64,000 bases of DNA, from positions 150,370,288 through 150,434,287 of the forward strand of contig NC_089219.1 of the NCBI RefSeq assembly GCF_963924675.1. The letters are read 5' to 3'. Under the pieces are notes generated by a model, which had not been told where the DNA came from, ran no database searches, and saw only the letters and a program-made list of their open reading frames with translations. A program made the position numbers and the translations under genes. This document shows, in pieces, positions 24,101 through 32,604 of this stretch (positions are counted from its first letter, which is position 1; each line of letters begins with the position of its first letter). The stretch is from Phocoena phocoena (taxonomy: Eukaryota; Chordata; Mammalia; Artiodactyla; Phocoenidae).

Positions 24101-26811
24101 GGTGGTATTATAAGAAATCTTCCTTTCTTGCCCCATTTTACTAAATTTAACTGTGATGAGTTCATGATAAAGGGTCTTTGAATAGAGGGGTGGTTTTATT
24201 GCTACTAGCTTGTAAACACTGGCTACAAATCTAAAAGCTTCCATCTTAAATCCTAATTTGTTTTTCCATTTGTTAAATATAGTGTTTCATATACCCAAAC
24301 TTACCCTGTATTACATGAAAAATGGATGGGCGATCCAAATAATAGGTCATGTGTTATACTGACATAACCATTTTTTATTTCTCTAGGGTTAGCACATGAT
24401 TTTTCTAGAAGAGAATACAAATTGATTTTTTAAATTAAATTATCAGGTACATCTATGCAAATTCATCATCTGAACCATTGATATTACTTATCCTTAGACT
24501 ATTTAAATCGTACCTTCATTTTATCAGTTTCAAGAAAACAACATATTTAGACTATACACTATTTGATTTTAGGTAACCTTAAACTAATTAAATGAGAAAT
24601 CAGTGAGTAAAGTAATATTTCTAGCTCACAGGTATTTAGTTTCCCTAATTTAAAATAAAATGGTTCCAATGGTTCATTTAAGAATCATTCTAAATAATAA
24701 CATGTACACATAGACTTCCACTATGAGTGAAGGAAGAAACACTATTTTCCCCAAACACCATATGGTTAAGAATACTCTTTAAAAATTATACTCACTTTTA
24801 CAAAATTCATCAGGTTTGGACCACGTAAAATTCTGAAGGCAAGTTAGTTTTCCTGAGAGAGAATGGTCCCTTATGTAGCCCAAACGGCAATCATATTCTA
24901 CAGTGGAACCTTCTGGGAAATAATTCTGTTTGGTATAAGACTTTTTGAGAGATGCAAAAAGTAGCCTGGTTGGAACATCACAGCTACCTAAAAGTATTAA
25001 CAAAAGCAACAACAAAAAAATTAATATCACTTTATTTTATAACCTATGTTTAATTATCTGGTCCTATATCACTCCTTTTTCTATACTTCTTTGTACATAT
25101 TTGGTATTTATATTAATATCACTATGGCACTGACAGTGTATCAAGCATATTCACATATAAATTTTCATTTCCCAGTTACTAGAGGCCTGTGAAGTAGATT
25201 TGGCACATAGAAGTCACTATGCCCACAATTTAGAAAATATAACTCATTTAAGTTGCCTGGCATAGTTCTGGAACTGACTCAATGCCAGCTCCCTTATCCT
25301 GCCCCATGTAGCACAGGGGTAGATGATAACTGGTATTTCCAGATCCCTGGGCTAGTGTCCTGGACAACGATAATAGTTAATAATAGTTAATATTTATTGA
25401 GTGCTCCTAAATGTTTTACACATATAAACTCATTTAATCCTCAGAACAACCTATGGGGACAAGGATCAGATGAGCCAATGGTGGACCTAAAAGTATTTAC
25501 AAACTGTAAACATCCAGGCAAATGTGAATTTATAGTGGCCTGGTATAGTGGAAGGGGCACTGGATTTATAGTCAAAAGACTCAAGTTTCCACCCTGGCTC
25601 TCCTGCATAAGGGAGCTCCTGATCTCAAGGAAATTGTTTAACTGGGGGCTGCTTTCTCAACTGTAAAATGTGGATAAGTCCCTAACTAACCTCAGGGAGT
25701 TGTTGGAAGGATTAGATGAAGTACTATATGCAGAAGAGTTATAAACTCTAAAACATGATACATGTGCAAAGACTTATGTACTTCAACCTCCTGCCTTGTA
25801 TCATGGATAGATAAAAAGTTAAAGCTGATCTCACACCTGATTTCAGAAAATACTTGTGGCAGTTTCTATCTTTACTGTAGCTTCCATTGCTCCAAGTTGT
25901 TCAAAGGCAGGAATCAAGTCTTACCTTTATCTTTACTTGTATACGTCAAAGCTAATCTAGGGCTATGCCTATAATGGCAGATTTTGAGATAAAAATTGAG
26001 AATTTTTAAAAATATCACTACAGAGTTGTATTGGGTAAGTCCTACTTTACAAAATGAAATTTAAGAAAACAGAGGATTTCTGTTATGTGTCTCAAGGTAA
26101 TTGCCAAATGTAGTTATATATAATTTACTCCCTAGACAGTACCTATTGTTTATTTTTGCTATTACTCAGTTCAAGAGTTACAGTGTTAAGGGGGGGAAAA
26201 AAAACCGTTAACGAAGGGCAGGACCTATTCCAGAAAGCAATGCCGTCAATTAGCTAGATTGTGAAGTGCCAACAGGTATACCCTGGCGATTAATAATGCT
26301 AGAAAACTATCTATTACCAGTCACTCCAAACAGGGATAAAATTAAACTTAAGAAACATTCCATTCCCATAACTTTTCTAAGATGAAATGAAAAACTTACG
26401 ATTACAAAATTCTGCAACCTCTGACCATTTATTATTCAGACAGACCACTGAGTCTGCCTTGCCAGGAACTTTTACAAAGCCTTCGTTGCATTTGTATGTT
26501 ACTGTGCTTTGTATGGGAAAACTTGTAAGAGCTCCCAAAGCTGGTTGGGCATTAGGTACATCTGGGGGAAGGCTGCAGTCACCTAGGGAGGAAAAAACAG
26601 AACTGAAGGAAATACAACTTTTCAATTCATTGCAGCATTCCTTTCCCAAGACGAATAAGGGAAGCAGCAATGGCTTTCTATGCCCACATAACATTCCCAT
26701 CCAATGCTCAGCTGACATACCGAGAACGTGCTAGGCTTCCTGTGTCAGTTAATTCAAAACTAAAATAGTCGAAAATAAATTCCTGCCCTTCGTTATCTAA
26801 TATATACATAC

Positions 26812-26860
<49 letters not shown>

Positions 26861-27521
26861 CACATATGTACATATATAATATATATATAGTGCTTTAGAC
26901 TTTCACATACATACTGTTGCTAGGCACACAATAAAGACAGACGCCCCCTTGGAACGTTACACCTGGAGGAGATGACGCGCAAACTTGTAGCGCCACGTCT
27001 GTACACGACTGGACCCTGTTGAGAGGTGAGAGTGGTCAACTATTTGGCCTTCCACCCTTAAGGAGATGCTGAGGATTCACTCTATTCGAGCCCTACCTTT
27101 TGGCTTCCGGGTGTTTGCTCCCTGTACCCTCCACGCCTCACTCCTAAAACCCTGCCAGCTGGGGTCCAGCACAGCAAGCTTCCTAACTGCCGGCTAGCAG
27201 CGGAGAGCCTCTTACCGTCCCCAGGGATCGTGCCAGTAGGAGCGCTGATAGAGGTAGAGGATTACGGGAACAATTAGGGATGCCGACATTCCTCAGCGAC
27301 CCTGGTCCGCCGACTTTCCGGTTGTTGTAGAGACGGGCCCTGCCCCTCCCACACTGCCTAAAGGTTTAGCCTGAGGGGTGGGGGTGGGGGGTCCCTGGGG
27401 GGTCCCCGACCCCCCACTCACCCGACGCAGCCGGAGGACGCAGGAGCAGCAGCAGCAGCGGCGGGGCCAGCCCGCCCAGTAGGCGCAGCACAACTGTAGC
27501 GCTCCGCCGCGCGGAACTCAT
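2175..27521 (-). CDS. CD55: CD55 / decay-accelerating factor, nine-exon gene model
   Basis: GPI-anchored complement regulator that speeds decay of the C3 and C5 convertases on self cells. The model joins 27422-27521, 26400-26582, 24796-24987, 24305-24404, 22276-22361, 18047-18235, 13522-14307, 9964-9984 and 2175-2230. All introns are GT-AG; all are phase 1 except the SCR3a/SCR3b intron, which is phase 2, as in human DAF. The sum is 1713 bp, 570 residues plus stop. Domain order: signal peptide, four SCR/sushi domains with four cysteines each, Ser/Thr/Pro stalk, hydrophobic GPI signal. The three lysines between SCR2 and SCR3 (CKKKSC) and the N-glycan site between SCR1 and SCR2 (CNRSC) match human. 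The stalk is far longer than in human (381 residues in total); removing a possible intron at 13606-14142 would give 391. Identity rests on family recall, not a database search, but the exon-by-exon match makes it secure. Confidence 0.96.
4248..4490 (-). mobile_element. MIR SINE relic
   Basis: Contains the diagnostic reverse-orientation MIR run: TTTTTACAAACAAGAAAATTGAGG, then CATAGAGAGGTTAAG, and ending CCTCTTAACCACTGGGCT. Ancient and diverged. Confidence 0.7.
7390..7600 (+). mobile_element. MIR SINE relic
   Basis: MIR core AATAGCTGTGTGACCTTGAGCAAGTTAAG followed by the TCTCGGCTAAAAAGTGGAACAT and GGATTGTCGTGAG segments, in forward order. Confidence 0.7.
7690..7925 (-). mobile_element. MIR SINE relic
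   Basis: ATCTCATAAATGAGAAAATTGGGAGTCAGAGAGATTAAG followed by GGATTGAAACCAAGGTCTGACTGACTCC is the reverse MIR core. An A-run interrupts it near 7873. Confidence 0.6.
8000..8215. mobile_element. hAT-like non-autonomous DNA transposon relic
   Basis: The ends TTCTCAATGGGG and TTTTTTGAAAAACACTG resemble opposed hAT-Charlie/MER-type termini (CAGTGNTTCTCAA). The interior is AT-rich without coding potential. The family is not assigned. Confidence 0.45.
9248..9446 (-). mobile_element. CHR-type SINE with 16-bp target-site duplication
   Basis: A reverse-orientation CHR SINE from poly(T)/GCGGTACGCGGG to CCACCAGGGAAGCCC. It is flanked by GAAACAGAATACTTTT at 9229-9244 and again at 9447-9462, a perfect duplication, so the insertion is fairly young. 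It lies in CD55's last intron, in the same direction as the gene. Confidence 0.96.
9964..9984 (-). CDS. CD55: CD55 STP-C micro-exon (21 bp)
   Basis: A 21-bp exon between a strong pyrimidine tract ending CTTTAG and a donor CGG|GTAAGT. It enters and leaves in phase 1 and reads VASIIAS once joined. Human DAF also has a 21-bp STP-C exon at this place. The residues are small and polar enough to include or sit next to the GPI attachment site. Its shortness means that gene finders will probably miss it. Confidence 0.85.
10831..10897. repeat. Left copy of ~67-bp direct repeat flanking the L1
   Basis: Starts CAATAATATGTACTACTTATGG and ends GAGAGGAAGCTTGCA. The right copy at 11733-11801 differs by about four substitutions and a small indel. 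This looks like a target-site duplication made by L1 integration, but is several times longer than usual. Confidence 0.85.
10898..11732 (+). mobile_element. 5'-truncated L1, 3' end of ORF2 plus 3' UTR
   Basis: The start encodes an ORF2 C-terminal fragment ([13 protein letters not shown], then [20 protein letters not shown], then [20 protein letters not shown]), broken by stops. The tail reads TGAATCACTTTGCTGTACACCTGAAACTAACAC and ends CCAATATAAAATAAATTTTTTTAAAA. It lies between two copies of a roughly 67-bp sequence (10831-10897 and 11733-11801). Confidence 0.92.
11733..11801. repeat. Right copy of ~67-bp direct repeat flanking the L1
   Basis: Starts CAATAATATATACTACTTATGG and ends GAGAGGAAGCTTGCA; see the left copy at 10831-10897. 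Confidence 0.85.
12050..12196 (+). mobile_element. Short L1 3' terminus with (TA)n
   Basis: An alternating TA run at about 12080-12116 is followed by ACTGAGTCACTTTGCTGTACAGAAG, AACACAACATTGTATATCAACTATACTTCAATAAAA: the last ~100 bp of an L1 of the same kind as its neighbour at 10.9-11.7 kb. Confidence 0.8.
13522..14307 (-). CDS. CD55: CD55 giant STP exon: mucin-like stalk with ~13 repeats of 17 residues
   Basis: Open for 786 bp from acceptor CCTCCACAG at 14308 to donor TTCAG|GTCAG at 13522. The protein is rich in Thr, Ser, Pro and Ala, as expected of an O-glycosylated stalk that lifts the SCRs off the membrane. It is built of 17-residue units, typified by [17 protein letters not shown]; about 13 units and one 9-residue partial can be counted, the middle ones nearly identical. 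The last 84 bp (13522-13605), ATRSPAV to SSAS, match human STP-B (81 bp), and the start matches STP-A. Human has these as two exons with an intron between. Here the whole block is open, so it is either one fused, expanded exon or an STP-A exon (14143-14307), an in-frame intron (13606-14142) and STP-B (13522-13605). Exon identity is sure; its splicing is not. Confidence 0.85.
13606..14142 (-). repeat. 51-bp coding minisatellite core, possible retained intron
   Basis: Tandem 51-bp units inside the CD55 stalk exon. The segment is 537 bp, ten and a half units (10 x 51 plus 27), with no stop in the coding frame. It is preceded by TTTCAG|GTACAG, a good phase-1 donor, and ends with ATTGACCTCTGCTCATGTTACAG, a good acceptor. 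Other units have GCT where this donor has GGT. Removing the segment keeps frame and yields a stalk close to human length. Confidence 0.6.
15180..15800 (-). mobile_element. Probable ancient LINE fragment
   Basis: Pyrimidine-rich sequence such as GTCCTTGTCTGCTGACTCAATTATCC and TTATATGCCATACAATTCAGATGATATG is typical of antisense 5' parts of old L1/HAL1 elements. The assignment is by style only. Confidence 0.4.
16740..17170 (+). mobile_element. Old L1 3'-region fragment
   Basis: The order ATTGGTGGGACAGTAAATTGGTACAG, TTCCCTTCAATAGGAGACTGGTTAAATAAA, CCATACAATGAATA follows the ORF2 C-terminal/3' region of mammalian L1M elements. It is heavily diverged. Confidence 0.65.
17850..18000 (+). mobile_element. 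hAT-Charlie-like relic
   Basis: CATCAGTGGTTCGTCCTTTTTGGAAGTCATAAACCCCTT followed by GATTCTGATGAAAAACTGTATCACCCAGAAAGATGCA and CAGGGATTTCATAGATTC matches the pattern of a short non-autonomous hAT repeat beginning CAGTGGTTCTCAA. It abuts the SCR4 exon's donor side. Confidence 0.5.
18047..18235 (-). CDS. CD55: CD55 exon 6: SCR4 (CCP4)
   Basis: A 189-bp exon, acceptor TTTTTTTAAAG, donor AAAG|GTAATC. It encodes [17 protein letters not shown] at the start and [11 protein letters not shown] at the end, with four cysteines. SCR4 is needed for alternative-pathway convertase decay in human DAF. The run SINCTV creates an N-C-T site not present in the human protein as I recall it. The exon leaves phase 1 into the stalk exon. 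Confidence 0.95.
18236..22275 (-). other. CD55: CD55 intron between SCR3b and SCR4
   Basis: A 4-kb intron. It includes a CT-rich run near 18788-18826, a diverged interspersed repeat near 19190-19620, a GC-richer stretch at 19640-20070 of unknown nature and a CHR SINE at 20159-20362. No exon was supported in it. Confidence 0.55.
20159..20362 (+). mobile_element. CHR-type SINE with target-site duplication
   Basis: Forward CHR SINE from GACTTCCCTGGTGGCGCAGTGG to GTACCGC plus poly(A). It is flanked by AAAAGACAAGTTTGAG (20143-20158) and AAAAGACAGGTTTGAG (20365-20380), one mismatch. It sits antisense within a CD55 intron. Confidence 0.95.
22276..22361 (-). CDS. CD55: CD55 exon 5: second half of SCR3
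   Basis: An 86-bp exon with acceptor TTGCTTTAG and donor CAAG|GTAAGA. It reads [15 protein letters not shown] then [10 protein letters not shown], supplying the last two cysteines and the conserved tryptophan of SCR3. Together with exon 4 it makes 186 bp, a normal sushi length. The preceding intron is about 1.9 kb and holds a POLR2J retropseudogene on the opposite strand. Confidence 0.95.
22362..24304 (-). other. CD55: CD55 intron splitting SCR3
   Basis: A 1.9-kb intron whose centre is the POLR2J retropseudogene at 22560-23437. The 23440-24300 part is AT-rich with no repeat or exon that I can name. Confidence 0.6.
22560..23437 (+). pseudogene. POLR2J: POLR2J (RPB11) processed pseudogene
   Basis: An intronless copy of the mRNA for RNA polymerase II subunit RPB11, antisense in the CD55 intron between SCR3a and SCR3b. 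From ATG at 22591 it reads [18 protein letters not shown], then [19 protein letters not shown]. It loses frame where two bases are missing in DHTLGN (near 22710), and again after FAGYK (near 22772). It resumes as [19 protein letters not shown] and DKQEGIEY with TGA near 22946. A long 3' UTR with AATAAA-type signals near 23079 and 23399 ends in an A-rich tail. Intron lack, frameshifts and poly(A) show a retrocopy; no function is expected. Confidence 0.93.
24305..24404 (-). CDS. CD55: CD55 exon 4: first half of SCR3
   Basis: A 100-bp exon too short to stand out as an open frame. The acceptor is CTCTTCTAG and the donor AGG|GTAAGT. The reading, once joined to exon 3, is [15 protein letters not shown] followed by [14 protein letters not shown]. 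It ends in phase 2, the one non-phase-1 junction in the gene, exactly as the split SCR3 of human DAF. SCR2 and SCR3 together carry decay-accelerating activity for the classical-pathway convertase. Confidence 0.95.
24796..24987 (-). CDS. CD55: CD55 exon 3: SCR2 (CCP2)
   Basis: A 192-bp exon, acceptor TACTTTTAG, donor AAAA|GTGAGT. It encodes [15 protein letters not shown] through KPDEFCK with four sushi cysteines. The domain is central to convertase decay in human DAF. The segment LQNFTWS carries an N-F-T glycosylation site where I recall human LQNLKWS, so a sugar may have been gained here. The last lysine codon begins the KKK linker completed by the next exon. Confidence 0.96.
25140..25300 (-). 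mobile_element. MIR-like relic
   Basis: The run TTCATTTCCCAGTTACTAGAGGCCTGTGAAG through GAACTGACTCAATGCCAGCTCC is in reverse MIR order. It is diverged. Confidence 0.45.
25535..25745 (+). mobile_element. MIR SINE relic
   Basis: Forward MIR order: TATAGTGGAAGGGGCACTGG, TCAAGGAAATTGTTTAACTG, TTTCTCAACTGTAAAATGTGGATAA, GGGAGTTGTTGGAAGGATTAGATGAAG. Confidence 0.75.
26400..26582 (-). CDS. CD55: CD55 exon 2: SCR1 (CCP1)
   Basis: A single 183-bp sushi exon with acceptor CCTCCCTAG and donor C|GTAAGT. It encodes [15 protein letters not shown] at the start and EFCN at the end, with four cysteines and the conserved W before the last one. It is one codon shorter than the 186-bp human exon, in the loop before KWSE. 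The terminal codon is split, giving CNR|SC across the junction, so the NRS glycosylation site between SCR1 and SCR2 is kept. Confidence 0.96.
26583..27421 (-). other. CD55: CD55 intron 1
   Basis: A short first intron of 0.84 kb. Its SCR1-proximal part carries a compound TA/CA microsatellite (26806-26890); the exon-1-proximal part is GC-rich and belongs to the CpG island. Confidence 0.7.
26800..26890. repeat. Compound (TA)n(CA)n microsatellite
   Basis: Alternating purine-pyrimidine tract: ATATAC/TATATA runs, then CACACACACACACACACA, then TATATATATACACATATGTACATATATAATATATATA. Probably polymorphic. Confidence 0.95.
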
Positions 27522-27880
27522 GGCGAGCGGGGACGGGGATCCGGCGTTGGGACTCCGCGGTCTCTGAGGTTAAGACCAAGCAGGCTCGAGCCAGGAGCTG
27601 GAAGTAGGAGCAGCGCCCGGTAGTTCTGCAATTCGAGTTAAATTAGTGCCTTGGGCGGGGCCAGGGCTCTGAATCTCCAAAAGAGATGGGTGGAGAAGGG
27701 CTTTGCTCACACCAGGTGCTGGGCTGGGTAAGGGCGGGGGCTCCATCGTCACTGGCCTCTGGGGACCCAAGCAGAGGAAAGAGGGATCCTGGGCAAGGAG
27801 AGGAGCTCTCCGGCGCTGGACGCTGGTGGGGCGGGCGGGGGGGCGGGGGGGGGGGCTGCAATGAGTCGCCAAGTGGAAAT
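27230..27880 (-). promoter_or_regulatory. CpG-rich CD55 promoter, 5' UTR and first-intron start
   Basis: This is the only strongly GC- and CpG-rich stretch of non-repeat DNA in the window and it surrounds the CD55 start codon. No TATA box is obvious just upstream of 27521. GC-box-like GGGCGGGG sequences occur near 27654 and a long G-run lies at 27826-27857. The layout suggests a TATA-less CpG-island promoter. The transcription start cannot be placed from sequence alone. Confidence 0.65.
27422..27521 (-). CDS. CD55: CD55 exon 1: start codon and signal peptide
   Basis: ATG at 27521-27519 has G at -3 (GCCATGA). It is followed by a short basic n-region ([11 protein letters not shown]), a run of leucines ([11 protein letters not shown]) and a PPAASG end, a classic secretion signal of 33-34 residues. 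The exon ends TCGG|GTGAGT in phase 1, so the next exon supplies GT to finish a glycine before the mature DC start. Human DAF has the same length of leader and the same G-D-C junction. Signal-peptidase cleavage is probably before or after that glycine. Confidence 0.93.
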
Positions 27881-27899
27881 GTAAATATCTGCTTTCTTA

Positions 27900-28484
27900 A
27901 GTAAACAAAATAATGGGGGAACTGAAGAGAGAGCGGAATGGTTAAGTGGCGCAGGCTTTGCTCCCCGGGAATCTGAATTAGTTTAAGTGGAAATTAAGCG
28001 CACTTGAGTGCTACAAAGCTGAGCTGTATGTGCGTTGGATTTTGAGTTTGCTCCCGGAGCTGAGAAATAGGGCCCACCCAGGGACGTGGTGTCTTCAACT
28101 AGGAGGTCTGTCAAATGCCAACAAGAGGATGGGAGAATAAAAACCACAGTGTGTTGTCTCCTAGGAAACTCTGTAATATGAAAACAGCAAGTGGGAAACC
28201 ACCCCAGAAAACAGGTCAAGAAACACAACAGGGAGTGAACATTGTTTTTACCGTGTTTGCATGAGAATCGCTTTCGTCTCCAGGGTTTTCCTTATATACC
28301 AAGGACACCTCTTGAATTCAACTTAGGGACTATTGTAGTGTGACTGCAGATAGAAAATCACCATCCTGTGGAGTATGCGTGTGTGTCGGGCCGGGAGAAA
28401 GATGACAAAACAAAAACTGAGCGCCAGAAAGCTAAATGGTAGTATGGTGGATTTTAAGAGGAAGGTTTGTTAGAAGACCTTAAG
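27900..28484. other. Region just upstream of the CD55 CpG island
   Basis: Ordinary mixed sequence; no repeat recognised. It may hold distal promoter elements, but I see no clear named site. Confidence 0.35.
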
Positions 28485-28683
28485 TATATGCCAGGGGTTT
28501 GCCAGGCTGGCCACACCTTAGAATCGCATGGGGTTTGTCGGGGGCGGGGGGTGTTTTTAAAATCCAGATGTTCAAGCTACACCTGACAAGTTAAATTACA
28601 ATCTCTGGAGATAGGACCGGGCATCAGGATTATTTAAAGCGCTCCAGGTAATTCTACTTTGCAGCCAGGTTGAGAACCACAGA
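28485..28683. mobile_element. MER5A-like DNA transposon relic
   Basis: Interior CACACCTTAGAATCGCATGGGG, ACAATCTCTGGAGATAGGACCGGGCATCAGGATTATTT, GCGCTCCAGGTAATTCTACTTTGCAGCCAGGTTGAGAACCACAG is the well-known MER5A pattern, including the terminal TTGAGAACCAC. It lies about 1 kb upstream of the CD55 start. Confidence 0.75.
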
Positions 28684-29914
28684 GCTATATGGTGCTGGTC
28701 AGAGTGAAGATCCACCCAGCGCAGGACTGTCTCTGTCAAAAACACTAAAGGACACTGATGAGAAGGCCACTTACTCATCTTCAAGGAGAGTAACTCAAAG
28801 TACATGTTTCCCTTAAGTAATTTACCTGATCTGGTTAGCAGAGTCCTAGCCTAGGTTTCTTATGCCCTCAAACACTTTACCTAATTAAATGGAATCCCTG
28901 ACTTGGAATTATGCCTTGTTCCACAGACCAGCTGTGGAATCCATGCCCCCTATCCTTTCCAAAATGCTTTCTGATCACTCTTTATTGGTTTGTATGAGCT
29001 TTATAAGGAGGAAAACAACAGTTTTGACAACAGCATTTTCTCTAACTCATGCTTACTGTACTGAATGGAACCTTGTGTCACCCAGTGCGTTCCAGTCCTG
29101 TACAGATTCCAGGAAAGGAACTCCTATAGGCTTTCATGACCTATCAGTATTAAAACATTCTAGAGTTTAGAAGGGGGGTAGGGGAGGTGCTTTTAAAACC
29201 ATCTAATATGATCCTCATATTTGATATTAAAACACCTTATATTTACTCCCATATTTGACATAAAAACACAAAGTATATCAGGGCCCAGCAGTGTTTTAGA
29301 AGTAATACCAGGTCTTCATTTATTCTTCCAAAGAGCCTCCCATGACCTTAACTACCACTCCCTTCTGCCACGTCATCATAGGCAAGTAATGTACATTCCT
29401 GCTTGAGCTCATAGAATTGGTGTGAAAGGCAAGGTGGCATCATAAAAAATAGTTGAAGGTCAAGTCCAGTTACGGAACTGTTAGAAGACTTCACTTTGAG
29501 GCTTAAGACTTAACTTAGAGCTCTCTAAGTTTTTATTAAGTGAATATAATAGCTTTTTATCCGAAGAAAACAATGAGGTCTGCAAAAAAAAAAAAAAAAA
29601 AAGTCTCTCACCCAGCTTAGCCACACTAAATGCTCTAAGCATTTACCTTCCAAACTACTTAGTTGATAATACATTATTTAAAGGAACTTTTATGAGAAAT
29701 AACTGGGTGGACTCTTTAGTAACACTTTTGGTAATACCACTCCCAGGAAATTTCAACATTTCCTCAGAATGTTGCAAAAAGAAAAAAAAAAAGAAATCCA
29801 GTATCCATTTATTCAATTTAGAAAAAGGTTCTATGACAAAAATCTATACATGATTAAGAAAAATTAAATATGCAAACTCATAATTTACTGAAGATTGTTT
29901 TGGCCTCAATTTGT

Positions 29915-30125
29915 TGTGTTCCAGTCACTTCATATACATTATATACAATTTTTCCAATACAACTTCATGAAGTGGAGACAATTGTCCACATTTTATAGAT
30001 GAGGAAACAAGCTGTGTAGGCAAGCAATTTACCCACATCTGTGTAGCTACTAAGTGACCAGGTCAGCATCTAAATCCAGTTTGTCTGATTCCCAAAAGTA
30101 CACTTACCTATCTTACCCTACCACA
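29915..30125 (-). mobile_element. MIR SINE relic
   Basis: TTTTATAGATGAGGAAACAAGCTGTGTAGGCAAGCAATTTACCCACATCTGTGTAGCTACTAAGTGACCAGGTCAG is the reverse MIR core. Confidence 0.65.
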
Positions 30126-32384
30126 CTACATCGTTTTTGTTGGAATCAGTCAGCAAAGGTTTCTTCTGTGTGGAGGACACTGAATTAGGCAATTGGGGAA
30201 GGTGATCTGAGACCCAGCTGCATCTGGTGTCAGCAGTGGTGCTGAGCCTTCATACTTGATCTACCAAAAACCAGCTATGTATTCTCAGGGACTCATGTAC
30301 CCATTGATTAAGAAAGAGTTTGGGACTAAAATAGTCTCTATAGAGCTCTCCAATTCCCAAACAGTGTTTATATAACTAAATTGAAAAACATTCAACAAAA
30401 TAGAAAATAGATCTATGATTTTGTCAGAGGTTAGAAAACACGGCTCCCACCGCTGTCCCAGGAACCATCCAATGACTACATCAAAGGTTTTTAATAAATT
30501 GAGGGCCACTTAGTACTCAGAAGCACACTAAAAAGGTACCAATACTTGTGTTCCAGAATCTGTAACCTAGGAGAGAGGTTTTACATGATAAATACTGTGA
30601 GCATGCCACAATCAATGTAGTATGGGGGTTCAGAAAAGAGAAAAAGGAACATGGCAATTGGGGTGCAAGAGGCTAACGGCCTAGTGATTCAGCTAAATAT
30701 GAAAAATGAATATCAATGCAATAGGGAAAATGTGAGAAAAGATAAGAATGGTATGAGCAAAGGTTTGGGGTCAGGAAAATCTCATTTGATTCCACAAATA
30801 GTAAGGAGTTTCCTTTAGGGAGAGCTTGGGGAACTGAATTGGACTAATGGAAAAAAAGGCTGAAAGATAGGCTGGCAACAGACTTGAGAGAGCCTTAAAC
30901 AGAAGGCTTCCACATTTTATGCTATTCAGAAGCATTGGAGGCCAGTTGAAGATTTTAAGCAGGAAGTATGAGGTTAATTTGGCAGTTGTGTATAAGATGT
31001 TGCAGTGGGAATGACTGTGAGTAAAGACTCAACTTAGTTAACTATGCAATGGTCCAGTGACTTCAGATTGGAGGACAGAAACGTCTTTAATTTTAAATTA
31101 ATAAATCTATATAAAGGAAACAATCTTGTTCCTCTTAAAATCCCCTGACACAATTATTATAGCCATTCGAGTTTCTATGTTTGTTCCGACCAAATACATT
31201 TCAATGGAAGAACTCAGAATTTGGTGACTGATAAGGAACAAGGGAAAAAAGCATTAAAGCCGGCTCAGTGGTTTGGTGTCTGTGAGACTAGAGGCCCTAT
31301 TTGAAAGAATTTTCTATTCCAAAGTCAAGAGGTAATTTAGGGAAGAAATAAGAATTTGGCTGAGCACTTGTTGAATACAAAATGCCTGGGCAGGGTGTCC
31401 GTTTGAAGATGTACAGCATGAGATGAAAATGTAGGAGAGATTAGGCTGAAGCGTGGATGAGACCTGGCTTGAAGGCGAGGTAACCAAGGGAAGGAGTGTA
31501 AACAGAAACTCAAAGGCCAGAGGAGTGAGCCTTGCTACCCCCCCTCCCTGCCACCCCCCACATTAGAGTACAAATAATAAAGTGGAAGGAGACCATAGTG
31601 GAAAGGGAAGGGGAGAACGTAATTTCCTGAAAGCCTAGAGACACAAAACCATGAGCCAAATATTATCACCCTAGTTATAAGTGAGACAGTCGGTGTTTAG
31701 GGTAGTAACTAGCCTCAAATCACTTGGCTTATGAGGGGCGGAGCTGGGGCTTAGGACCTTAACTCCCGTTACACTGCTCAGCATCACCTCCTCTGGGAAA
31801 CCTCCCTGACCATGACGTCAGACCTAGTACCAAAGTACCCCGGTCTTTCAATGTCTTTCAGTGCCTCAATTCTAGAAAATCAGTCTGTTTCATATTTGCC
31901 TTCATACCTCAGCCTAGAATTATCCCCAATCAGTCTTAAAATGGCCGAAAAACCTTTTTATTGAGGTATTTTGTCATGCAGCTGCAAACCAGAGCAGCTG
32001 TGCTGTACAGAATAAGTAAAGTGTATTCTTGAAGAGTAAGTGAGAACAAATGAGCAGACTCCCATTTCTTATAAAGGGAGTTTATTCTCCAGGAATTCAC
32101 TAATCAAGGCATCAGTCTACTACATCAGACGTAGCTTTCTTTTTATCCACTGGGTGCAGGTTTAGCAATACCCAGTAAAAGTGACCGAATACCGTGAGAC
32201 ATTTTCACCTGGCACAATGGCATCCTGCCCTGCCTCTGGCTTCCTTGTGTGTGAGGAAGGGCTCAGCAGCCAAACGGAAGCGTGAAGCTTGACTCACGTA
32301 AGCAAATGTCTCTTTGCTGAGCCCTAATTTTGTGAGACAGCATGAATTTTTGCCAAAGTGGAGGTGGTGGCAGGAGCCAGAAAC

Positions 32385-32580
32385 TTGTGTGTGGTGTGTG
32401 TGTGTGTTTGAGTATATGTCTATGTGCATGTATTTATGTGTATTAATGTGTGAGTGGCTGTGCATCTGAGAGGATGTGGATGTGGATGTGTGGTGTGTGT
32501 GTGTACATCCATGTGTAGGTATGTAAGTATGTTCATGTGTGTGTGAGTGTATGTGTATTAGCGTGTGTGTATGAGTGTGT
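32385..32580. repeat. Degenerate (TG)n tract
   Basis: About 200 bp dominated by TGTGTG, TATGTG and GTGTGAG, the decayed remains of a TG microsatellite. The long His/Thr-rich frame on the minus strand across it is an artefact of the repeat. Confidence 0.9.
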
Positions 32581-32604
32581 GATGGGGGACAACATAGCAC
32601 AAAG

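Larger units (their letters stand above)
24988..26399 (-). other. CD55: CD55 intron between SCR1 and SCR2
   Basis: A 1.4-kb intron almost filled with MIR relics: about 25140-25300 (reverse), 25376-25475 (reverse) and 25535-25745 (forward, AGTGGAAGGGGCACTGGATTT and ACTGTAAAATGTGGATAAG). The remainder, 25760-26399, is unremarkable. Confidence 0.6.

Noticed and set aside
27570..27904. Pro-rich and Gly-rich frames near the CD55 promoter
   Set aside because: CpG-island composition makes long frames by chance; no homology or splice support.
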